From Streptomyces sp. NRRL WC-3626 (lineage in GTDB: Bacteria; Actinomycetota; Actinomycetes; Streptomycetales; Streptomycetaceae): 64,000 nt of DNA. Positions within the stretch are counted from its first letter, which is position 1; each line of letters opens with the position of its first letter. The stretch spans positions 1-64,000 of the forward strand of contig NZ_JOCA01000022.1 of assembly GCF_000718785.1 (NCBI RefSeq), given 5' to 3'. The translations under genes were made by a program, and so were the position numbers. Positions 53,936 through 64,000 of the stretch are shown one piece after another. The notes under the pieces were generated by a model. That model had not been told where the DNA came from, did no database searches, and saw nothing but the letters and a program-made list of their open reading frames with translations.

Positions 53936-54483
53936 AAGTGACCGAAGTCCCGGAGGTCGCGGGCGCGTTCCTGTTCGAGCCGACGCCGTACACCGACGAA
54001 CGCGGCTTCTTCTGCCGCACGTTCGACGCCGACGTGGTCCGCTCGGTGGGCCTCGACCCGCACGCGTTCGTCCAGGACAGCGTCTCCCGCTCGGTACGGG
54101 GCGTGCTGCGCGGCATGCATCTGCGCTCCGGCACGGGTGAGGCCAAGCTGGTGCGCTGCTCGTACGGGAGGATCTTCGACGTGGTCGTGGATCTGCGGCC
54201 GGACTCGCCGACGTATCTGGGCCGGGCCTTCTTCGAGTTGTCCGGCGAGACGCAGGCGACGCTGTACATCCCGGCGGGCTGCGCGCACGGCTTCCAGGCG
54301 CTCACCGACACCGCCGACACGTCGTACCGGATCGACCGCCCGCACGACCCGGCACAGGACGTGACGATCGCCTTCGACGACCCCGGACTCGCCATCCCCT
54401 GGCCGCTGCCGGCCGTATCGATGTCCCAGCGGGACCGTGAGGCGCCGAGCCTGGCCGACGTCCTGAAGAACAGGGAGAGTTGA
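53932..54483 (+). CDS. dTDP-4-dehydrorhamnose 3,5-epimerase-family protein (RmlC-like)
   Basis: A 183-residue cupin epimerase. It has FLFEPTPYTDERGFFCRTFD, a QDSVSRSVRGVLRGMHLR segment with the catalytic His, KLVRCSYGRIFDVVVDLR and YIPAGCAHGFQAL. It inverts C3 and/or C5 of a 4-keto-6-deoxy sugar. Together with the cytidylyltransferase, C-methyltransferase and SDR genes it completes a deoxysugar module. ATG 53932 overlaps the pyruvyltransferase stop. Confidence 0.88.
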   Translation: MKVTEVPEVAGAFLFEPTPYTDERGFFCRTFDADVVRSVGLDPHAFVQDSVSRSVRGVLRGMHLRSGTGEAKLVRCSYGRIFDVVVDLRPDSPTYLGRAFFELSGETQATLYIPAGCAHGFQALTDTADTSYRIDRPHDPAQDVTIAFDDPGLAIPWPLPAVSMSQRDREAPSLADVLKNRES

Positions 54484-54490
54484 GCACACC

Positions 54491-55834
54491 GTGGAGACCC
54501 CGGACACCCCGGACGCCGTCGGCTTCTCGCTGCCCCGCTCGCGGGAGGCGAACGAGCGGCTGAACGCCCTGATCCCCGGCGGCGCGCACACCTACGCCAA
54601 GGGCGACGACCAGTATCCCGAGCATCTCGCCCCGGTCATCAGCCACGGCCGCGGCGCCCATGTGTGGGACGTCGACGGCAACCGTTACGTCGAATACGGC
54701 TCCGGTCTGCGCTCGGTCAGCCTCGGTCACGCCCACCCGCGCGTGACCGAGGCCGTGCGGCGCGAACTGGACCGCGGCAGCAACTTCGTCCGCCCGTCCC
54801 TCGTGGAGGTCGAGGCGGCGGAACGTTTCCTGGCCACGGTGCCGACCGCCGAGATGGTGAAGTTCGCGAAGAACGGCTCCGACGCCACGACGGCCGCGGT
54901 ACGCCTGGCCCGCGCGGCCACCGGGCGCCCGCGGGTGGCCCTCTGCGCCGACCACCCGTTCTTCTCCGTCGACGACTGGTTCATCGGCACCACGCCGATG
55001 TCCGCCGGAATCCCGGCGCGGACCACCGAGTTGACCGTGTCGTTCCCGTACGGCGACCTGCCCGCCACCGAGGAACTGCTCACCCGGTACGGGGACGAGA
55101 TCGCCTGCGTCATCCTCGAACCCGCCACCCACACCGAACCGCCGCCCGGCTACCTCGCCGGACTGCGCGAACTCGCCGACCGGCACGGCTGCGTGCTGGT
55201 CTTCGACGAGATGATCACCGGTTTCCGCTGGTCCGAGGCGGGCGCCCAGGGCCTGTACGGCGTCGTCCCGGACCTCTCCACCTTCGGCAAGGCGCTGGGC
55301 AACGGCTTCGCCGTCTCCGCGCTGGCGGGGCGCCGGGACCTGATGGAGCAGGGCGGACTGCGCCACTCCGGTGACCGGGTGTTCCTGCTGTCCACGACCC
55401 ACGGCGCGGAGACGCACGCGCTGGCGGCGGCGATGGCCGTGCAGACCACGTATGCGCGGGAGGGCGTCACCACCCACCTGCACACGCTGGGCGCGAAGTT
55501 GGCGGCCGGTGTCCGGGAGGCCGCGGCCGGCATGGGCGTGGCCGACCATGTCGTCGTCCGGGGCCGGGACAGCAACCTGGTCTACGCCACCCTGGACGAG
55601 CGGGGGCGGCCCTCACAGGAGTACCGGACCCTGTTCCTGCGGCAGCTGCTGGCGGGCGGGGTGCTGGCACCGTCGTTCGTGGTGAGCGCCGCGCTCGACG
55701 ACGCCGACATCGATCACACCGTCGAGGCGGTCGCCGGGGCGTGCGCGGTGTACCGGAAGGCACTGGACGCCGGCGACCCCACGCCCTGGCTGGGCGGACG
55801 CCCGGTGAAACCGGTGTTCCGCAGCCGGGCGTGA
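54491..55834 (+). CDS. glutamate-1-semialdehyde aminomutase-like class III aminotransferase
   Basis: A 447-residue PLP enzyme of the HemL family: LNALIPGGAHTYAKGDDQYP, FAKNGSDATTAAVRLARAATG, VLVFDEMITGFRW and the Schiff-base lysine in LSTFGKALGNGFAVSAL. The location at the end of an exopolysaccharide locus argues against haem synthesis; homologues in such loci may aminate sugar or acyl intermediates. It starts at GTG 54491 and lies 7 bp after the epimerase. It is the last gene of the co-directional run and is convergent with the PAP2 gene. Confidence 0.82.
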   Translation: METPDTPDAVGFSLPRSREANERLNALIPGGAHTYAKGDDQYPEHLAPVISHGRGAHVWDVDGNRYVEYGSGLRSVSLGHAHPRVTEAVRRELDRGSNFVRPSLVEVEAAERFLATVPTAEMVKFAKNGSDATTAAVRLARAATGRPRVALCADHPFFSVDDWFIGTTPMSAGIPARTTELTVSFPYGDLPATEELLTRYGDEIACVILEPATHTEPPPGYLAGLRELADRHGCVLVFDEMITGFRWSEAGAQGLYGVVPDLSTFGKALGNGFAVSALAGRRDLMEQGGLRHSGDRVFLLSTTHGAETHALAAAMAVQTTYAREGVTTHLHTLGAKLAAGVREAAAGMGVADHVVVRGRDSNLVYATLDERGRPSQEYRTLFLRQLLAGGVLAPSFVVSAALDDADIDHTVEAVAGACAVYRKALDAGDPTPWLGGRPVKPVFRSRA

Positions 55835-55841
55835 CCGTACG

Positions 55842-56507
55842 TCAGAGGTGTTTCCGGCCGACCGCGTCGATGGTCCACGCGGTCGCCGGAACCACCGCGA
55901 GGGCGGTGCACCAGCCGCCGAGGGCGTCGGTCGGATAGTGCGAGCCCATGGCGACCTGCGCCCACCCCATGGCGGCCCCGGCGACGAGGGCCACGCCGAG
56001 TACCAGTGCCGGCCCCGCCGTTCTGCCGAGGCCGAGCCGGCCGGCCACGAGCAGCGCCACCGTGACGGCGAACGCGGTGAGGAAGGCGGTGTGCCCGCTC
56101 GGGTAGGACAGGTTCTCGTCACCGTGGATGGTGCGCCCCACCAACGGCTTCAGCAACGTCGTCGTTCCCGCGGCCGCTCCGGGCCCGGCCACGACGAACA
56201 CGGCCGCGCGCGGCCACCGCATCAGCAGACACACCGTCGCACCGCCCACGGCCAGCAGCGCCGCTCCCCCGGGGTCCCCCAAGAAGTCGACGACCTGGGC
56301 GACTTGCCACCCCGCCCCGTACACCGCCGTCCCGACCCGCGCATCCACGCCACCGGGCTCCCCGTCCCCGGCGTACAGGACCGCGAACACCCCGGTCACC
56401 AGCGCGGCGAGCCCGGCGATCACGGCGAGCCGCCGGCGCAGCGGCGGTGGCAGGACGGGGGACCTCGTCCGTCCGGGGCGGGTGGGAGGGGTCAGTTCAT
56501 CCAGCAT
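55842..56507 (-). CDS. PAP2-family membrane phosphatase
   Basis: A 221-residue membrane protein with about six helices. The phosphatase motifs are KPLVGRTIHG (a variant of KX6RP), YPSGHTAF and MGSHYPTDALGG. PAP2 enzymes dephosphorylate lipid pyrophosphates such as undecaprenyl pyrophosphate, which would serve recycling of the carrier used by the adjacent exopolysaccharide locus. ATG 56507 is preferred; GTG 56561 is a longer alternative. It ends 8 bp from the convergent aminotransferase gene. Confidence 0.83.
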   Translation of the reverse strand: MLDELTPPTRPGRTRSPVLPPPLRRRLAVIAGLAALVTGVFAVLYAGDGEPGGVDARVGTAVYGAGWQVAQVVDFLGDPGGAALLAVGGATVCLLMRWPRAAVFVVAGPGAAAGTTTLLKPLVGRTIHGDENLSYPSGHTAFLTAFAVTVALLVAGRLGLGRTAGPALVLGVALVAGAAMGWAQVAMGSHYPTDALGGWCTALAVVPATAWTIDAVGRKHL

Positions 56508-56585
56508 GAATCCATCATCGCCGCCGCGCCCGGCGGACACGCCGCCCCGCGGACAACTCACGGGGCGGCGAGAGGGATCGTGCGG

Positions 56586-58133
<1,548 letters not shown>

Positions 58134-58301
58134 TCAATACCCCTCGCATGCGTCGCCATTGACTCCGAAACATTCTCGGGACCGCCCCCATGGAGCACCG
58201 CACGTCACGGGGGCTATGGGGCGGGTAACCCGAAGTAAGAACACCGATGCGCGAGCGAAGTACGCAAGTAAAGCCTGTCAACGACACCGTCAACAATTGT
58301 T

Positions 58302-58312
58302 CGAAAGTTTCG
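58302..58312. promoter_or_regulatory. CGAAAGTTTCG inverted repeat upstream of xlnA
   Basis: A perfect 5-1-5 inverted repeat 149 bp upstream of the xlnA start, followed by the related GAAACTTTTC at 58324. Streptomyces xylanase promoters are known to carry CGAAA/TTTCG-type repeats. It may be a second regulator's site. Confidence 0.5.
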
Positions 58313-58385
58313 GAGTGACGACAGAAACTTTTCCCGTCAGGAGTGTTGACGGAGCATCATCAACGCCTCAATCATTCCTGTCTGA

Positions 58386-59897
<1,512 letters not shown>

Positions 59898-60032
59898 CGG
59901 GACCCCCGGCTCACCGCTTCGAGGCCCGGCATCCGGTCACGCCTCCGTCATGACGGACGCGATACCGCGGTGCCGGGCGACGCCGTGGACGAAGTCCGGT
60001 ACGCCCCGGCCGGCCGGGTGGCCGGACACGAC

Positions 60033-60071
60033 CGTGCCCCCGGCTCCGGGAGACCGGATGCCGGGGGCACG
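60033..60071. terminator. strong hairpin between xlnA and the flavodoxin-like gene
   Basis: CGTGCCCCCGGC pairs with GCCGGGGGCACG, and inside this CCGG-GAGA-CCGG forms a capped inner stem. It lies between two convergent genes. Confidence 0.8.
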
Positions 60072-60091
60072 GGGGCACGGGGCCGCACCGC

Positions 60092-60598
60092 TCAGGGGGA
60101 GGTCATGACACCGAGTTCCCTCGCCACGTCCGCCGCCCAGTGCTCGATGGCGGCGAAGTCGCGGAAGTCACCGCCCTTGCCACTGCGGAGGATCATGCCC
60201 GCGACACGGCCGTGCGCGCCCTCGGTGAGACAACCGCCGAAGGTGACGTGCTGCCTGACGTCCAGCCTGTCCATGGCCCTCCTGACGCCCGGTACCGGCG
60301 GGATGTCCCGCTGCGAGGCCGTCGCGTCGAGCGGCCCCGAGCTGAAGAACCAGACCGGTCGTCGCGACAGTGCTCCGCGGTGCCGTCGTACGAAGCGCCT
60401 GGCGTCCTTGTGCCAGCGCCCCGCGTACAGGGCGCCGCCGACCACCACCGCTTCGTAGCGGTCCGCGTCCGTCACGGTCCCGGCGGGCAGCGCCTCGGCC
60501 GTGATCCCCGCCGTCCGCAGCACCTCCGCCACGGTCTCGGCGATCCTCTCCGTCGATCCATTGGCCGACCCGTAGGCGACCAGAACCCTCTCGTCCAT
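60092..60598 (-). CDS. flavodoxin-domain protein (HemG-like)
   Basis: A 168-residue flavodoxin-fold protein. The FMN phosphate loop is VAYGSANGSTERIAETVA (T/S-x-T/S-G-x-T variant), the isoalloxazine loop region is VVVGGALYAGRWHKDARRF, and the later segment WFFSSGPLD is seen in menaquinone-dependent protoporphyrinogen oxidases and related proteins. In Streptomyces such genes often sit beside universal stress proteins. ATG 60598. A specific HemG function is not implied. Confidence 0.8.
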   Translation of the reverse strand: MDERVLVAYGSANGSTERIAETVAEVLRTAGITAEALPAGTVTDADRYEAVVVGGALYAGRWHKDARRFVRRHRGALSRRPVWFFSSGPLDATASQRDIPPVPGVRRAMDRLDVRQHVTFGGCLTEGAHGRVAGMILRSGKGGDFRDFAAIEHWAADVARELGVMTSP

Positions 60599-60656
60599 GG
60601 TGATCCGCCTCCTTCCACGGTCGTCCGCGACGCCCGTGCGCCACGGTCCCGGACCG

Positions 60657-61550
60657 TCAGTCCGTGTCGGGTACGACCGCGACCGGACAGACGGAGTGAT
60701 GCAGAAGCGTGTGGGCGACCCGGCCGAGGCGGTGCCCGAACTGCCCGGGACGCCGCCGGCCGACGACCAGCAGGTCCGCCTCGTGCGAGGCGGTCAGCAG
60801 CACCCGGCGGGCGGGACCCTCGACCGTGTGCCGCCGCAGCCGCGCATCCGCCGGGACGCCGGCGAGCGCGGCCTCCAGTTCCTTGGCCGCCCGTTCCTCG
60901 TGCACACGCTCGGGCGTGCCCGCGAGCAGCGCGTGATCGGCCGTGTCGTGCGTGGGGCACCGCCACGCCCGTACGGCGTCCAGGGCGGCCCCGCGCCGCC
61001 GGGCCTCCTCGGCGGCGAAGCGCACCGCCGCCGTGGGGGCGTCGGCCACGCCGACGACGATGCCGCCGTGCCGGCCGCCGACGGCCCGGTTGTCGTGGCT
61101 GCCCCGGATGACGATCACCGGGCAGCCGGCCGACGTGGCCACGGTCAGGCTGACGGAGCCGAGCAGGAGGTCGGCGACGCCACCGCGCCCGCGGGTGCCC
61201 ACGACCACCGCGGACGCGTCGCGGGCCGCACGCAGGAGGACGTACTCCGGTTCCTCGGCCACCGCTTCGGCGGTGACGGTGAGGTCCGGGTGGTGCCGGC
61301 GGGCGCGGCGGGTGGCGACGAGGACGACGTCGTCGGGCGTCACCCGCGCGGACGGCTCGCCGTGCTCCCGGGCGGGCGCGGCACCCTCGTACCGGTCCCA
61401 GCGGTAGGCGTGGACGATCCGCAGCGGCACTCCGTGCAGGGCGGCCTCGTCGGCCGCCCAGTCGACGGCCCGCAGACTCGGCTCGGAGCCGTCGGCGCCG
61501 ACGACGACGGGCAGGGGTTCCGTGAACTCCCGGACGACCGATGCCTTCAT
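60657..61550 (-). CDS. universal stress protein, two UspA domains
   Basis: A 297-residue tandem UspA protein. Domain 1 starts VVVGADGSEPSLRAVDWA and ends with the ATP-binding VVVGTRGRGGVADLLLGSVS. Domain 2 starts IVVGVADAPTAAVRFA and ends VVGRRRPGQFGHRLGRVAH. Both ATP-type glycine motifs are present or near-canonical. It lies 39 bp downstream of a second tandem Usp gene. Probably a stress or dormancy-responsive nucleotide-binding protein. Start ATG 61550. Confidence 0.88.
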   Translation of the reverse strand: MKASVVREFTEPLPVVVGADGSEPSLRAVDWAADEAALHGVPLRIVHAYRWDRYEGAAPAREHGEPSARVTPDDVVLVATRRARRHHPDLTVTAEAVAEEPEYVLLRAARDASAVVVGTRGRGGVADLLLGSVSLTVATSAGCPVIVIRGSHDNRAVGGRHGGIVVGVADAPTAAVRFAAEEARRRGAALDAVRAWRCPTHDTADHALLAGTPERVHEERAAKELEAALAGVPADARLRRHTVEGPARRVLLTASHEADLLVVGRRRPGQFGHRLGRVAHTLLHHSVCPVAVVPDTD

Positions 61551-61589
61551 GGTTCCCGCTCCTTTCGTCCCTCTTCCCGATGGACCGCG

Positions 61590-62495
61590 TCAGCCGTGTG
61601 CGACGACGGCGACGGGGGTGGTGGCGTGGTGCAGGACCGCGTGGGCGACGGCACCGATGTGCACGCCGAACGGGCTGCGGCGGATGCGGCGGCCGACGAC
61701 GACGAGGGAGGCGTCGTGGGCCGCGTCGACGAGGTGACTGGCGGGGCTGCCCAGCCGGGACCGTTCCGTCACCTCGACCTCCGGGTACTTCTCCCGCCAG
61801 GGCAGGAGCACTTCGGTGAGGGCGGCGGCCTGCTCGCGGGCGGCCTCCGCGCAGGGGTCGACGCCGGCGGCCAGGCCGTAGACGTAGTAGGGAGGCAGGT
61901 TCCAGCCCGTGACGACGGTCAGCGTCGCCCCGCGGCGCCGTGCCTCCTCGAACGCGAAGGTGAGCACCGTGTCGTCGGGGTTGCCGGGGTCCAGGCCCAG
62001 GACCACGGGCCGGAAACCGGTGGCGGCGGAGGGTATGCCGACGGGGTCCTTGACGTGTTCGTCGGCGGCCTGTTCACCCGCGCGGACGAGGACCACGGGC
62101 ACCTCGGCGCGGGCGATCACCGACTGGCCGACGGACCCGATCAGGAAGCCCGCGAGGCCGCTCAGGGCCCGCGAGCCCAGTACCAGCAGTTCCGCGTCGC
62201 GTGCGGCGTCCAGCAGTGCGTCCGCCGGGGCTCCGGCCCGCTGTTCGGTGGTCACCTCGACGCCGGGGTGCCGCAGTCCGAGGCCCTCGGCGGCTTCCCT
62301 GGGGATCCGCTCGGTCCAGTGCTGATGCGTCTCGGCGCCGAGGAGCGGGGCCTGGGCCATGGGCTCCGGTACCGGCTGCCACACATGCAGCAGCCGTACC
62401 GCCGCCTGGCGCAGCGCGGCCTCGCGGGCCGCCCACTCCGCGGCCGCCCGGCTCTCCGGCGAGCCGTCGAGTCCCACGGTGATCACGCGTGCCAT
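61590..62495 (-). CDS. universal stress protein, two UspA domains
   Basis: A 301-residue tandem UspA protein similar in layout to its neighbour. Domain 1 begins ITVGLDGSPESRAAAEWA and carries VLGSRALSGLAGFLIGSVG. Domain 2 carries VVLGLDPGNPDDTVLTFAF and VVGRRIRRSPFGVHIGAVA. GGAGG precedes ATG 62495, and the gene is probably co-transcribed with the next Usp gene. The pair, with phosphoketolase, looks like a hypoxia/energy-stress set. Confidence 0.88.
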   Translation of the reverse strand: MARVITVGLDGSPESRAAAEWAAREAALRQAAVRLLHVWQPVPEPMAQAPLLGAETHQHWTERIPREAAEGLGLRHPGVEVTTEQRAGAPADALLDAARDAELLVLGSRALSGLAGFLIGSVGQSVIARAEVPVVLVRAGEQAADEHVKDPVGIPSAATGFRPVVLGLDPGNPDDTVLTFAFEEARRRGATLTVVTGWNLPPYYVYGLAAGVDPCAEAAREQAAALTEVLLPWREKYPEVEVTERSRLGSPASHLVDAAHDASLVVVGRRIRRSPFGVHIGAVAHAVLHHATTPVAVVAHG

Positions 62496-62757
62496 GCCGC
62501 CCACCTCCTGTGTCCTTCGTCCTGCTCCCAGCGTCCCTCCCGGCGGTCTCACGGGGCAGGGGCCTGTGGTCCCGGAACGGGGCCGACAGTCCCTGCCGGC
62601 CCCGTTGCGGGGGCCACGCGCACAAAACCGGCCCGGTATCCGGTCCACCGGCGCCGCGTCGGGGGCCGGGGTGTCGCGCAGCGGGAACGGGATGCCCGGC
62701 GCGTCGTTCGGTCGGCCTCGTGGCCGTAGGCCTTCAGCCCGTTCTCCGCAGTGCGGG

Positions 62758-64000
62758 TCAGCCGTCCCACGACCAGTCGGCGACCTCGGGCAGGTCGACA
62801 CCGTGCTCGCGGATGTACGCGTGGTGGCGCAGCCGGGTGTCCTCCATTTCCTGGCGTACGGCCGCGGCGCGCACCGCGAGGCCGGGGACGCGGTCGATGA
62901 CGTCCATGACCAGCCGGTAGCGGTCCAGGTCGTTGCGGACCACCATGTCGAACGGTGTGGTGGTGGTGCCGATCTCCTTGTAGCCGCGCACATGCAGATG
63001 CGGGTGGCCGGTGCGGCGGTAGGCCAGCCGGTGGATCAGCCACGGGTAGCCGTGGTAGGCGAAGACGACCGGCTTGTCGGGGGTGAAGAGGCCGTCGTAC
63101 TCGAAGTCCGTCATCCCGTGCGGGTGTTCGCCGCTCGGCAGCAGCCGGGCGATGTCGACGACGTTCACGACCCGGACCGCGAGTTCCGGCAGGTGGTCAC
63201 GGAGCAGCTGCGCGGCGGCCAGTACCTCCTGCGTGGGCACGTCACCGGCCGCGGCGAGCACCACGTCCGGTTCCCGCTCGCCGCTCTCGGTGCCGGCCCA
63301 GTCCCAGACGCCGGCGCCGCGCGCGCAGTGCGCCCTGGCCTGCTCCATGGTCAGCCAGTCGAAGCAGGGCTGTTTGCCGGCGACGACGACGTTGACGTAG
63401 TCCTTGCTGCGCAGGGCGTGGTCGGCGACGGAGAGCAGGGTGTTGGCGTCCGGCGGCAGATAGACCCGTACGACCTCGGGGCTCTTGTTGAGGATGTGGT
63501 CGACGAAGCCGGGGTCCTGGTGGGAGAAGCCGTTGTGGTCCTGGCGCCAGACGTGCGAGGTGAGCAGGTAGTTGAGGGAGGCGATGGGGGCGCGCCAGGG
63601 CAGGCGGCGGGTCACGCGCAGCCATTTGATGTGCTGGTTGACCATGGAGTCGACGATGTGGACGAACGCCTCGTAGCAGGAGAACAGTCCGTGCCGGCCG
63701 GTGAGCAGATAGCCCTCCAGCCAGCCCTGGCAGGTGTGTTCGGAGAGGATCTCCATCACCCGGCCGTGACGGTCCAGGTGTTCGTCCACCTCGAGGGTGC
63801 CGGCCTGCCAGGCCTTGCCGCTGGCCGCGTAGACGGCCTGGAGGCGGTTGGACGCCGTCTCGTCGGGGCCGACCAGCCGGAAGTCGCGCCGGTCGGCGGT
63901 CCCGCGCATGACGTTCTCCAGCAGGTCGCCGAGGACGCGGGTGGGTTCGTGCAGGGTCGCGCCCGGTTTGTCGACCGGGACGGCGTACCGCTCCAGGGAC
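62758..64000 (-). CDS. phosphoketolase, C-terminal part (partial at window edge)
   Basis: The C-terminal 413 residues of a xylulose-5-phosphate/fructose-6-phosphate phosphoketolase, a thiamine-diphosphate enzyme that splits sugar phosphates to acetyl phosphate. Visible landmarks are [74 protein letters not shown] and a C-terminal [18 protein letters not shown]. The frame stays open to the right edge ([19 protein letters not shown]), so the N-terminal half lies outside the window. Confidence 0.93.
   Translation of the reverse strand, partial: SLERYAVPVDKPGATLHEPTRVLGDLLENVMRGTADRRDFRLVGPDETASNRLQAVYAASGKAWQAGTLEVDEHLDRHGRVMEILSEHTCQGWLEGYLLTGRHGLFSCYEAFVHIVDSMVNQHIKWLRVTRRLPWRAPIASLNYLLTSHVWRQDHNGFSHQDPGFVDHILNKSPEVVRVYLPPDANTLLSVADHALRSKDYVNVVVAGKQPCFDWLTMEQARAHCARGAGVWDWAGTESGEREPDVVLAAAGDVPTQEVLAAAQLLRDHLPELAVRVVNVVDIARLLPSGEHPHGMTDFEYDGLFTPDKPVVFAYHGYPWLIHRLAYRRTGHPHLHVRGYKEIGTTTTPFDMVVRNDLDRYRLVMDVIDRVPGLAVRAAAVRQEMEDTRLRHHAYIREHGVDLPEVADWSWDG

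Noticed and set aside
54491..55834. A housekeeping hemL haem gene
   Set aside because: The operon position and altered lysine motif favour a polymer-related role; it was kept only as a family-level call.

Overview
The window is very GC-rich, with strong third-position GC bias, GTG and TTG starts, and chains of overlapping genes. It also carries hallmark genes: a xlnA-type xylanase, an abfB-type GH62 arabinofuranosidase, an XRE/DUF397 regulator pair, a fused UreAB urease subunit and an LAxTG-anchored thioester protein. Together these point to a Streptomyces chromosome.

Layout. (1) 1-1303: the 3' end of a probable 2-oxoacid:ferredoxin oxidoreductase beta gene, a GntR/FadR regulator and a GNAT acetyltransferase. 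(2) 1346-12613: a Zur-box-like palindrome followed by ten overlapping genes: ATP-grasp ligase, DUF364 metal-associated protein, PLP cysteine-synthase-family enzyme, dipeptide-epimerase-like enzyme, MFS exporter, methyltransferase and a complete nickel/peptide-type ABC importer. I read this as a candidate zinc-responsive small-metallophore make/export/import operon of a type I cannot match to a named system; it is the main discovery candidate. (3) 12767-14588: a codon-atypical GNAT gene with a TTA codon and an XRE/DUF397 pair. (4) 14667-18014: secreted GH43 arabinanase-like enzyme and amidohydrolase, with two gene remnants (ureD, Vgb-like). (5) 18015-19778: secreted lysyl-oxidase-family protein with a period-3 histidine run. 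(6) 19897-24675: urease operon ureAB-C-F-G-D behind GlnR-like repeats. (7) 24920-27574: a DUF4241 gene without a stop before its terminator, convergent with a sortase-anchored thioester protein. (8) 28384-55834: about 27 kb of co-directional, mostly overlapping exopolysaccharide genes: initiating transferase, sugar dehydrogenase, glycosyltransferases, two Wzz-like copolymerases, Wzy-like polymerase, Wzx-like flippase, uronate-type lyase and beta-helix proteins, a CDP-deoxysugar module and a pyruvyltransferase. (9) 55842-59897: PAP2 phosphatase and the divergent abfB/xlnA hemicellulase pair. (10) 60092-64000: flavodoxin-like protein, two universal stress proteins and a partial phosphoketolase, resembling a hypoxia or energy-stress island.

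Three secreted hemicellulases, at 14.7, 56.6 and 58.5 kb, share a near-identical palindrome, GTTCGATATNTCGAAC, 36-60 bp upstream of their starts, suggesting one sugar-responsive regulon split across the window. Clear hairpin terminators sit between most convergent gene pairs. No tRNA, rRNA, CRISPR array or intact insertion sequence was seen.
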